Source: Rhypophila decipiens
Taxonomy: Eukaryota; Ascomycota; Sordariomycetes; Sordariales; Naviculisporaceae
DNA: 64,000 nucleotides
Reading direction: 5' to 3'
Assembly (NCBI GenBank): GCA_033297075.1
Contig: MU858074.1
Span: forward strand, 234,744-298,743
Positions 34,091 to 44,197 of this stretch are shown here, piece after piece; the stretch's first letter is position 1, and every line of letters starts with the position of its first letter. The notes under the pieces are model-generated. The model was not told the origin of the DNA, searched no databases, and saw nothing but the letters and a program-made list of their open reading frames with translations. Made by a program: the position numbers and the translations under genes.

Positions 34091-36228
34091 ATGTCGTGGA
34101 GGAACCAGGGCATCACTGGTTCCAACAACATCCCACTTGGCAAAGTTCGCCGCTTTGCTGGTGATTCGGACGACGGTCGCAGCAACGAAAACGCCGCTCC
34201 TGCTCCTGCTCCCCCGCCGCCATCGAACGGAAACGGATTCTCCAACGGAGATCGCGATGTAAAACGCGGTCGCAGTCCCGAGAGATCTGAAGATGGCACG
34301 AGGCGTCGCAAGAAGCGTAATCGTTGGGGCGATGCCACCGAGAACAAGGCAGCGGGCCTGATGGGCCTTCCCACCGCTATCGTCGCCAACATGACCAGTG
34401 AACAGCTGGAAGCTTACACTCTCCACCTGCGTATCGAGGAGATCACCCAAAAGCTCAAGATTGATGATGTCGTGCCCGCCGATGGCGACCGATCCCCATC
34501 GCCCGCTCCGCAGTATGACAACCACGGTCGCCGTGTCAACACGAGAGAATACCGCTACCGAAAGAAGCTCGAGGACGAACGCCACAAACTGATCGAGAAA
34601 GCCATGAAGACGATCCCCAACTATCATCCTCCGCAGGATTATCGCCGTCCGACAAAGACCCAAGAGAAAGTCTATGTGCCTGTTAATGACTACCCAGAGA
34701 TTAACTTTAGTGAGACAACACATCCCTTCCCTGCCCCCTCTACTAATCCTACCTACGATCTTGCCCTGCCAGGCCTAGGTCCGCAAAGCTGTTGTGATGT
34801 GCCTTTTAGCCTGGCTTCGTTGGATTCTAACCCAATACTCTACTCATTGAACCCAGTTACTAACACATAGCTTCTTCCTTTACTAAAGTTGGCTTACTTA
34901 TCGGACCCCGTGGCAATACACTCAAGAAAATGGAAACCGAATCGGGCGCCAAGATTGCGATCCGTGGAAAAGGTTCAGTCAAAGAAGGCAAGGGCCGTTC
35001 TGACGCAGCACACTCGAGCAATCAAGAGGAAGACCTCCATTGCCTTATCATGGCGGATACCGAGGAAAAGGTGAACAAGGCCAAGAAGCTCATTCACAAT
35101 GTCATTGAAACAGTAAGTCTACCTGATGTCTCCACTGTAATCAATGTTTTCCGTTCATCATGCTAACCACTAGCACAGGCTGCTTCTATTCCCGAGGGGC
35201 AGAACGAGCTCAAGCGCAACCAGCTGCGTGAGCTTGCTGCTTTGAACGGAACCCTTCGTGACGACGAAAACCAGGCCTGCCAGAACTGCGGCCAGATTGG
35301 CCATCGAAAGTATGACTGCCCTGAGAAGCAGAATTACACAGCAAATATCATATGCCGTGTCTGTGGCAATGCTGGTCATATGGCGCGTGACTGTCCTGAC
35401 AGACAGAGAGGCGCAAGCTGGCGCAATGACGGCCCGGGTGCTCGTCCTGCTGCTGGTCGTATTGGTGGCGGTGACGAAGTGGACAGGGAGTATGAGGTAT
35501 GTAAACAAGCAGCCAAAGCATTGGATTCAGACATGCTAACAGATGTCTACCAGCAACTTATGCAAGAACTCGGAGGCACTGGTGCCGCACCAGCCCGAAT
35601 CGAAGCTGGGCCTGCCGCGTCTTACGGCAACAGCAACGGAGGTAGCGGCGGTGGTGGTGGCGGTGGTAGAGGTGACAACGACGCTCGGCCTTGGCAGCGT
35701 GCACCTACCGGAGGCCCAGCTCCTTGGCGCACTCGAAACAACGATCGTGAGGACGAAGGCCGCCCCTCGGGTGGTCCGACAGGTGGTCCGGCTCCCTGGG
35801 CTCGCGACCGCAGCAACCGTGAGAACAACTATCGCGATGGCGGAGACACCTATTACGGCGGCGGAGGCGGTGGTCATGATCGCGGTCACGGTGGTTATGG
35901 TGGCAACTCGTCGGCTCCTGGTGCTGCCCCATGGCACCAAGCCCCGGGAGCTGCTCCCCCAGCTCCGCCTGCGTACCCTGGCTCGTATGGTGGCTATCCC
36001 GGATACAGCGCTCCTCCTCCCGGTATGGGCGGTGCACCACCTGGATTGCCTCCTCCTCCTGGAGCTATGGGAGGAGCGCCTCCCGGTCTCCCCGGTAACC
36101 TGAATGCATTGATCCAGCAATACGCCAGCGCTGTCCCTCCTCCACCTCCTCCATCGGGTGACGCACCTCCTCCTCCTCCACCACCCATGGATCAGCCGCC
36201 ACCACCACCTCCTCCTCCTAGGGCTTAA
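34091..36228 (+). CDS. Branch-point binding protein (SF1/Msl5 homologue)
   Basis: Four exons, 34091-34709, 34889-35112, 35179-35496 and 35554-36228, give 611 residues. The protein recognises the intron branch-point sequence (UACUAAC) and with U2AF65 forms the early spliceosomal commitment complex in the nucleus. Features in order: a U2AF-ligand motif KKRNRWG (about 75-81); a SPSP phosphorylation site (about 134); a coiled region; KH-QUA2 with IGLLIGPRGNTLKKM (about 206) and IAIRGKGS; two CCHC zinc knuckles CQNCGQIGHRKYDC (about 314) and CRVCGNAGHMARDC (about 338); REYEQLMQELGG; a Gly/Arg-rich region; and a C-terminal poly-Pro stretch. The zinc-knuckle count and domain order match fungal BBP. 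Intron 1 (179 nt) is unusually long for this window and carries TACTAAC. Intron 3 is 57 nt with no stop, so retention keeps the frame. Confidence 0.96.
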
Positions 36229-37453
36229 TCGAACTGACGGGACCTTTAACTCTTCACTGTGGCTTATATATATAGCTGGAAGTATGGGTTCTGCTGACTC
36301 ATAGGCTGAACATGCTCAACAACCTGGATGGACTCACATTTTCTCAATAGCACAGTACTAATAGGTTCTCAAAAGCGCCGACTTGGGGTGTTTCTTGCCC
36401 AAGTGTGCGGCGGGACTAACTGCAGGAATATTTTGTTTTTCATATTTCACTCACAGAAACAGCGGAGGGAAAGTTTTGAATGGTATTGTTCCATGAACTG
36501 GTTCTATTAACCCTAGCGAGCGCAGTCAACTTCCAGGACTGTTGCAACTGTACTGGAAGAAACGATTTGAGCTTGGTAAGATAGATAGAAGCTTGTATCC
36601 GGAATGAGGTCTAACCATAACTTGTCGTGTATTTTAACTTTTGCGATGTTCAGGACATTGGTCCATCTCGTCAGCGTTGTCCCAACCAAGGTGAGAGATG
36701 CTTTCTACCTTGGACTTTGTCAGCCTGGTAAGCTCTTGTGAAGAATATATAAATCAATCCCGTTTTTGGATCGTGATGTTGAATCATGAAAGCTCGCTGA
36801 AAGACCACTGTCGAGGTACGTGATGTATTGTTACCCGTATTCCGTCATTGTAGAAAGAGCTTGGGCCACCAGGTCCTTAGAAGCATAGCTTTCCCTGGCA
36901 TCTGCCTGTCCTCCTCCTCACATGGATACACAGTCATTTGCTGGGTTCCCCGCCATCAAATACATAATGTTCTTGCCTTGTTGATAACTTCTCCGTGTCT
37001 TTTAACTTTTTGACATCTGCTTGCATGGAAATTGCAAAACTGAGAGCAGGATTTCCTTCTCCCACCAGCCGCCGGTAGCCGCCTCGGCCTGTTTTTGGGA
37101 GCTCTAACAGTGACAACTCCTTCACCACTCTCTCACCTCGCATTACTTTCTAATACTATTCGCCCTTCTCCCTGTCGGCCTCCTCATCCTCCAGGGATTC
37201 TAGGTGTATTTTTATTCGAGCTTTACTTCACCCAATCGCTTTGATTCCTCATGTCACGGAGTCTTTCGTTGCCTAGCTTTTGAGCGGGTGTACGCGCGGT
37301 CAGGTGTTGTTGCCGCAGTTCAAACCCGACCCCGCCGTCTCCGTTCCCCGTTTTCAAGGCCATCTCCGCTTCTGCACTTGACTCCCGAGTTTTTCAGACA
37401 GTCCTTCGGTGATCCGACAAGTATCCGGCGCTTGCTTGCTTCGGCTGCCCGTA
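36229..37453. other. Intergenic; 3' UTR and promoter
   Basis: No supported ORF. The stretch from 37100 to 37400 is CT-rich and is probably the leader of the vacuolar protease gene. The first 300 bases probably hold the 3' UTR of the branch-point binding protein gene. Confidence 0.5.
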
Positions 37454-40400
37454 ATGATAAGCCCGATTTCGTTCAGGCCAGGTCCGGTCACCTTCTGGAC
37501 GACGGTCGTCTATTTGGCTTTGTTGATACCCATCGTCATAATCAATGAGGAACCACCCCCCGCACCGAGTGAATCTCCATATCTCGGGCTTAACCTCACC
37601 GAGGCATGGTTTGACCTGACGGCCATAACGAAGGCGTACCACCCTTATAACAGCCACTTCAACGATGAGGTTCGCACGTTTCTTCTGAAGCGAATCGAGC
37701 AGATTCTCGAGGAAAATAAAGTGGGCTTTGATACATATGGGTTCGTGATGCTTTCTCTCTGCTATTCTTTGTTTACTTCGCGGTGCACTTGTGAGTGTCT
37801 GAATGAAAGCTGACCGGCCTCTGACAGCTCTGGGTCCAGCAAAGCCCAGGCGGCCGTGACCGTCTTCAACGACATGACGTCGAATGTCACAGCTGCTATG
37901 AGCACTGGCATAGGGGGAACCAATGCTGGCCACCAGAGCTCAGCTGCAACGGCCGCCTATTTTGAAGGGACAAACATCATTGTCTACATCAGGGGCAAAG
38001 CCGATCCTGAAGGTGCTTTCTGGGAGAGTAGGCGCGAAACAAAGGGCCTTGTACTCATCAATGCACATTACGATTCGTAAGTTCCTCTTGATCATTTGGA
38101 AGGTGAATCAAGGTTACTCACACCTCTGTAGCGTGGCGACGGGATTCGGTGCCACAGACGACGGGATGGGCGTAGTAACGGTCTTGCAAGCCATCAAGTA
38201 CTTCACACACCCCGAACATCAGCCGGAACGAGGCATCGTGGCGATGCTCAACAACGGAGAGGAAGACTGGCTTTACGGCGCGCGTGCCTTTGGCCGGAGC
38301 CCCCTGTTGCCATATGTGCACACCTTTCTGAATGTAGAAGGAGCTGGTGCCGGAGGTCGAGCCCTGCTTTTCCGGACAAGTGACCGGGAGGTCACTCAAG
38401 CATATCGTGGGACATCAGATCCTTTTGGGACCGTCATTGGCTCCGACGCGTTCAGTCTTGGATTCATCAGGAGCGGTACTGATTACTCTGTCCTTCACGA
38501 CGTGTATGGTCAGCGTGGTCTTGACCTTGCCTTCTTCAAGCCCCGATCAAGTTACCACACCAACCGGGATGATGCTATGCACACGTCACGAGCGAGTCTC
38601 TGGCACATGCTCTCTGCAAGCATTCACACGACAGAACGCCTCTCCAGCGACACCGGGGATACCTTTACAGGTCCACGTTCGGATGGAGCCCGTGGCAAGG
38701 TCGCCAATGGTAGTCCGAGCGATGGCGTGTGGTTTGATCTCTTCGGGAAAGGATTCGTTCTTTTCGGTCTCCGGACTATGTTTGCCTGGTCGCTTGCGGT
38801 GCTGATCGCCACTCCGCTGATACTCATATTGATCACTTATATCCTCCACAAGCTCGACAAGTACTACTTCTTCGCCACTCGAGCAAAAGGTCACGAAGAT
38901 GACGACAATAGCGCCGTCTCCTTTGGCGCATTCAAGGGTCTCTTCCGTTTCCCTTTTGCCCTGACTGTGGCCGGCGGTCTGACACTTGGAGTTGCTTTGC
39001 TCATGAGGAAGGAGAATCCGTTCATTATCTACAGCAGCCAGTATTCTGTGTGGGCCATGAGTATTTCGATTTTCTACTTTTCCTTCTGGTGTATCATGCG
39101 AGGCGCCAACTTTGCCAGGCCCAGTGCTCTCAGCCGAGGATATGTCAACATGTGGTTATTTATAATCGGATGGGCGATTCTCGTTGCAGTCGCCGTTACT
39201 GAAGACCGAGGAAAGCTCGGTGCGGGTTACATTTTCGTCTTCCTCCAGACCGCTTTGTTCTTGACTCTTCTAATCAGCCTGTGTGAGTTTTTCGCGCTGC
39301 CCAAGAAGAGCACGTGGGCGGCACAAGCCAGAGAGGACCATGAAGCCAGAGAGCAGGGCAGCGATGATCACGCTGCTCACCAGCTCCCTCCTGTGGCTCA
39401 TCACGAGTCCATAAGCGTTCCACCAACGAGGAGCTCTACCGCATCAGGCCTGGGCGCTCGCTCAACAGCCGGAGAAGGCCAGGATGACGATGAAGAGCCG
39501 CCTACCGAGCGGACTCCACTGGTGGGCGGGCACCCTAATGGTGAATTTCGAACCACCTTTGCGACTACTTATCGCCGATCTATCACTGCTTTGGTTGATG
39601 GGGCCCGGAAGATGGACGACGGTAACGGGGAACCGTACGAATTCGAGCAGGCCTGGTCAGGACGCTTGCCTTCGTGGCTGTGGTTTGTCCAGTTCCTCGT
39701 TCTTGGGCCATTCATCATAATCCTCGCCGGCCAAACTGGTCTGATGCTCACGGATGCTGTCCATCAGACTGGCTCAGATGGCAGCAGTCTATTGCTCCCG
39801 TATCTGCTTGTGGTTCTGTTAACCGTCCTTCTCTTACTCCCGCTGAGTCCTTTCATACACCGTGTCACTCATCATATTCCGGTGTTTCTCTTGGCCGTCT
39901 TTGTTGGTACCCTCATCTACAACTTGGTTGCTTTCCCGTTTTCTGAGAGCAATCGGTACAAGGCGTTCTTCATCCAAACTATCGATCTGGATTCAGGCGA
40001 GAATAAGGTGTGTTATGGAGGAATCGAGGAGTATCTTCGCAAGATAGTTGCCGAGATGCCTTCGGCGTCAGGTAGAGAGCTCCATTGCGGGCCGGCTCGC
40101 AGACCCGAGCTGACTAGCTGTTGCTACGATGGATCTGCCGTCCCGCCTCGGCTGGACGGGGACTTGTCCAGTGGTTTGCCGCCTGAGAAGGGGTATGCCG
40201 CTCTGGTGACGTTGAATGCTACGAGGGGGTCTGGAAATACAGCGAGCATTAAGATTGACGCGAACAACACCAAGGCTTGTTTTTTGTCGTTCAAGAAACC
40301 GGTTTCGAGATTCAGTGTGAAGGGAGGATCGGGCTGGGATGATCGGTTCGGGCAGTATCCCGATGCCGGAGTCGGCCTGATCAAGCTGTGGCGGAGGGAC

Positions 40401-40673
40401 TGGTCCACACCATGGACTGTTGATTTTGAGTGGAAGGATGAGAAAGCCGCGGTTGATGATGAGGGTAGCCCATCTGGCTCGCCGGTCGAGAATGGCGAGC
40501 TCAAGACTCGGGAGTCGGGGATGGACGGTACTGTTACGTGTATGTGGAGCGACGCAAACATAGCTGGGACAATACTCGCGCTGGATGAGGGGCTCAAATA
40601 TGCGCCTCCTTGGGCAGCTATTACCAAGACTTCAGAGGGGCTGGTCGAAGGTCGGAAGAGTTTCCTTGTCTGA
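37454..40673 (+). CDS. Vacuolar membrane protease, peptidase family M28 (PFF1-like)
   Basis: Three exons, 37454-37740, 37828-38076 and 38132-40673, give 1025 residues. The start at 37454 is the first in-frame ATG and gives [15 protein letters not shown] followed by a TM segment, as in the family. Zinc ligands of the M28 peptidase appear in order: HYDS (about 176, Ser codon split by intron 2), TDDGMG, NNGEED (catalytic and metal Glu), a distal Asp and YHTNRDD. After the lumenal peptidase domain come about eight TM helices separated by a charged cytoplasmic loop (about residues 570-650), then a long C-terminal lumenal domain with Asn-linked glycosylation sequons. Fungal homologues are vacuolar (Pff1 in yeast). 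The length is close to the family norm of about 950-1000. Exon junctions restore conserved residues, so the model is well supported. Confidence 0.94.
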
Positions 40674-42514
40674 CTTGTTTCTGGCTTTTTTAGTACCTTT
40701 GTTCTGTTCAAACCTGCATACTGGGATCTCGGGTGGAGTGACGGGGGTAATTATGTCTCCTTGTTTTCATTTTCCTGACTTTGTATCCTCCTTACTGTCT
40801 CTTTGCCGTTCATAATCTTGTCCCTCGTGGCATGCTTCCTGCATACCTAGCTAGCTAGCTGATATTGAGCTCTTCTCGTTGTTGTCGCTGGTCGTTTAGG
40901 TTAGTTAGTCTTGTACAGTATTTTGTAAATACTAGTTAGTTTGTGGCCGTTCCTGTTCTCGTGTGCTTGCCATTCTTGCCGATTTCATGCCTCGCCGTGG
41001 AAAAAGACAATAAATCGGCAGCCCACTTGCAGGCTCGTCAATACGTCTGACTGACTCAGTGGGCTGCCCGTATTGTCAATACGGGCTGCTGAACCTGTCT
41101 GTCATGACGAGCAGTCAGGCCCGACCACGCGGGACCATATAAGCACCCGCTTCGACCAGTTTTCCCAACCGAGAGGGGATGGCGACAGCAGAGATGAGTT
41201 GGCTTCCAGTTAGCTCAACGGTCAGCTACGGCGACTCAAGTAATTCCTCTGTACCCCTCCGGCCTGCAGCATCCTTCCGACCCTGATCGATGGGGTCGGG
41301 AGGGTGTCGGTTCGATTCCGGGCACGATCAATAACAACTACAACGAAAAAAAAGCCGTTGGAGGCTTTTCTCGGGCCCCTTGGGGGGGCCTTGAGTTTTT
41401 GTCATTTTTTTTTTCCTTTTTCTTTTCCCATTTTATTGTTTTCTTCTTCTTTATGACTAATATGTTGGTATGTCTTGGTTTCAACCAGCAGGGTCAACCG
41501 GCAGGGACACGATCTCATTTCCACCACCGAGACGGCAAATTTCACATTGATAATGGATGACCTTTGACAGACCAGCCGGCAGCAAGCATATTAGCAAGTC
41601 TAAGAATCACAGAGCAAGACGAGCTAAGTAGGTGGGAGTAGTAGGTAGATAGATATATTGTCCATTATCGTGAATCTCATTGATTGGTCCATGATGTCGT
41701 CTCATTCTCATCTCGTCTCAATGACATCTCATCAGAAAATCTGTGCTGCAAACTTCCCGCCGAGATGTCCGTCTGTCTGTCTTCCCCCCAAAAAAGCATC
41801 GCTCGCTGTGGTAGAAACCCAGCCTCAAGTCCAAAAATTCCAGGCAAGTCATGCTATGCTACAAACATTTGCGCTGGTATAGCAACCGTCCCATGCATAT
41901 CCCATTCTCATGCCCAACAATATCCTTCGTCCATCCTCCCATCATGTCCCTTGTGCCCAAATGCCTGACCAAAGTCGGCATTATCGCCATGTTTCCTCAA
42001 GACTTTCCTCCATTTGTACATAACCATAGTTGGCACTGCTTGACCAAGCGGGGGAACACGAGGAAAGTGAACATGAAAAAAAGGAAAATGTGCAATCATA
42101 AATAACAAGAAATCGGGGTGAAAAAAACATGGCTCGTTACTTTCATTTTTCTCTCTTCCGCATGAAGAAAGGGCAAAGAGTCATCACGTCCATGTGAGTA
42201 AAAAGAAAAGTAGAACCAACCCAAAAAAGATGGTCAAAAACGCCAGCCGCCAGGTAGAGACCTCGTTATAGGAAATATGATGATGGATCCAGAAATAAAA
42301 CCCAGCCCAAGACATTACCGAAGTTATAGACAAGGAAGAAGATAGAAAAAATACATGCATTGCAGAAAACCGCAATGCGTTCGGGGTCATTAGATCATGT
42401 TACCAGCTCCAGTAGACCAATGCGCCAGGCTTTGAGGAATCACTCGTCGCGTTTCGGCAAACGAACCGTTGGCAGAACCTTCGGGTGACGACAGCCTCCT
42501 TCAGTCTTCGGCTT
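40674..42514. other. Convergent intergenic region containing a candidate Pol III transcript
   Basis: This lies between the 3' ends of the vacuolar protease and DnaJ genes. Short frames only. The candidate RNA at about 41170-41414 is listed separately. A CTAGCTAGCTAGCTGA run lies near 40847. The last 400 bases likely contain the DnaJ gene's 3' UTR. Confidence 0.55.
41170..41414 (+). ncRNA. Candidate RNA polymerase III transcript with tRNA-like A and B boxes
   Basis: The element has TATAAG at 41138-41143, an A-box-like TAGCTCAACGG at 41211-41221 and a canonical B box GGTTCGATTCC at 41309-41319, 87 bp further on. Between them is an 11-bp hairpin (CCTTCCGACCC at 41273-41283 pairing with 41293-41303, loop of 9). 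T5 at 41396-41400 and T10 at 41405-41414 could terminate Pol III. The flanks of the A and B boxes do not pair as an acceptor stem, so it is not an ordinary tRNA. Known Pol III RNAs with a TATA box plus internal boxes include SRP RNA, RNase P RNA and U6; I do not see their hallmark motifs. It could also be a tRNA pseudogene or a SINE head. The 5' end is a guess, set about 30 bp after TATA. Confidence 0.35.
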
Positions 42515-44197
42515 TTATGCGTAGACTGAGTATTGATCGTTTGAAGGTTTGGTGTATGCATAGGCGGCGGCATGAGTGCTGTACGAGACGTCTTCGGGTC
42601 CGTACTGCTTGCTCTCCTTCACCCTGAAGGGGATCGTGCTAGGGTACGAGCCCGAGGCTTCTACCACTTCCGGGGGGTATCGCCTTGAAGTTGGAGACTC
42701 GCCGTATCCGTAGTGCGAATCGTGCTTCGAAGACTTGGGCCTGTCGACAACTTCGTAGCGGTACGAATGGGGCTCGGGCGAACGAGTCCGCCGACTGTTC
42801 CGGCGATGTCGGCGCTCACGATGATCATCGTCTGATTCATCGTACTCATATGAGTAATCTGCTCGCCGGTCGTCGCCGCCCCAAGTCTGGGTTCGGGAGA
42901 AGGATGGCGGCTGGGGCATATGTCGAGAAAATTCTTTAAGGGGAACTGTGTTCGACCGACTAACGCGGGGCGGCGATTCAGGAACAACCGGAGGTGTGCT
43001 ATGGGCCTTTGCAAGGGATGGTGGAATTGGCCGTGCTTTGGAAGGCGTGGCGTCAACGACATAGGCGTCTCGGGAAGGCTTGCTGTGCAGGACTCTCTCC
43101 TTCGGGGAGTCATGAGAGGAACGACGGCCTGCCGCGCGGGCGCTGGAACGACGAATGCTTTCTTCCTCAAAGTCAACGGGGGGAGGGGTGGGCGCCACAG
43201 GCGGCTGGAAAAAGGCCTCCTGCTGAGATCTCTGGAATATCGGCGACGGAATATTGGCATTTCCTCTCGATCTCGCAATGTAGTCGGCAGCTGTCTCCTT
43301 GAGCGCCTGATCCTTGGTTTTTGATGAGCTCGTCAAGTCGATGATTTCGATTGCAGGCGATGCCTCCCGATCGCGGCGCGACATGGACTTCTCGCGGTAC
43401 TCGCTGTGCTTCCTGCTCGACGATCTCTTCTTGTCCAATTTCGCCGCAGTGTAGACATCTTCTTCCCCAGCAGCATAGTCCTCAACATAAGGTGATTTGC
43501 GGTCGCGGCGTCTCTCCTTATCACGCAGCTTTTCCTCAAGCTCTCGCTGCTTCTTCTTCTCCGCCTTGCGCTCGCGCTCTCGAAGCTCTCTGTCCCGCTC
43601 GCGCTCGCGTTCGCGCTCACGGTCGCGCAATATCCTGCTGTCCTCTTCGTCCTTTCTGCGTCTCCGCTCATCTTTCTCCCGTCTCTCCTCCTCACGTCTG
43701 GATGGCTTCTCGTAGCTAGCGGTGCGCCGCGCATGCTTCTCGCCATCGTCATATGTAGCATACACCTTGGTAGTAACCTCCTCGTGCGAGCGCGTGTGCG
43801 GAGACGAGTAGTCATACTTGCCTCCACCCGAACCCTTGGGCTTCGGCTCTGCAGTTCTGATCTCTGCGGTTCGGATCTCATACGTGTATGTCTTTGACGA
43901 CGAGCGGGGTGATGAAGAGTTGGCGATGTTCTTGCTCAGCAAGGCGGCTTGCTTGCGCAGCTCCATGAGCTGAACCTGCTCCTCGTACTTTGTCCTCTCG
44001 GCGTCATCGTTCAGCAGCTCATATGCCTGTTGAACTTTTTGAAACTCCTCTTGCTTCTCTGCTTTTAGTTTCGGATCTTGTACCTTGTCGGGATGGCACT
44101 TGAGCACAAGCTTCTTGTAGGCGGTTCGGATTTCAGACTTGTCCGCATTCTTCTCAACACCAAGTATCTTCCACGGGTCTGGGGGCAAGGGAATCAT
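42515..44197 (-). CDS. DnaJ (Hsp40) domain protein with charged RE/RS-rich region
   Basis: A single exon of 560 residues on the minus strand from ATG at 44197. The J domain spans about residues 6-72: PWKILGVEKNADKSEIRTAY, the HPD tripeptide at 35-37 and FQKVQQAYELLNDDAERTKY. It should stimulate an Hsp70 ATPase. There is no Gly/Phe region, zinc-finger region or DnaJ C-terminal client-binding domain. Instead residues about 160-235 form a highly charged, probably helical or coiled-coil tract of Arg/Glu/Lys/Asp (RERERERDRELRERERK). A disordered Ser/Pro/Tyr-rich tail with RRNSRRTRSPEPH follows. RE/RS tracts are common in nuclear splicing-associated proteins, so a nuclear chaperone role is possible but inferred. 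No yeast orthologue can be assigned. Confidence 0.88.
   Translation of the reverse strand: MIPLPPDPWKILGVEKNADKSEIRTAYKKLVLKCHPDKVQDPKLKAEKQEEFQKVQQAYELLNDDAERTKYEEQVQLMELRKQAALLSKNIANSSSPRSSSKTYTYEIRTAEIRTAEPKPKGSGGGKYDYSSPHTRSHEEVTTKVYATYDDGEKHARRTASYEKPSRREEERREKDERRRRKDEEDSRILRDRERERERERDRELRERERKAEKKKQRELEEKLRDKERRRDRKSPYVEDYAAGEEDVYTAAKLDKKRSSSRKHSEYREKSMSRRDREASPAIEIIDLTSSSKTKDQALKETAADYIARSRGNANIPSPIFQRSQQEAFFQPPVAPTPPPVDFEEESIRRSSARAAGRRSSHDSPKERVLHSKPSRDAYVVDATPSKARPIPPSLAKAHSTPPVVPESPPRVSRSNTVPLKEFSRHMPQPPSFSRTQTWGGDDRRADYSYEYDESDDDHRERRHRRNSRRTRSPEPHSYRYEVVDRPKSSKHDSHYGYGESPTSRRYPPEVVEASGSYPSTIPFRVKESKQYGPEDVSYSTHAAAYAYTKPSNDQYSVYA

Noticed and set aside
35536..36120. 194-residue frames on both strands over the 3' half of the branch-point binding protein gene
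   Set aside because: Shadows of the Gly/Pro-rich coding exon.
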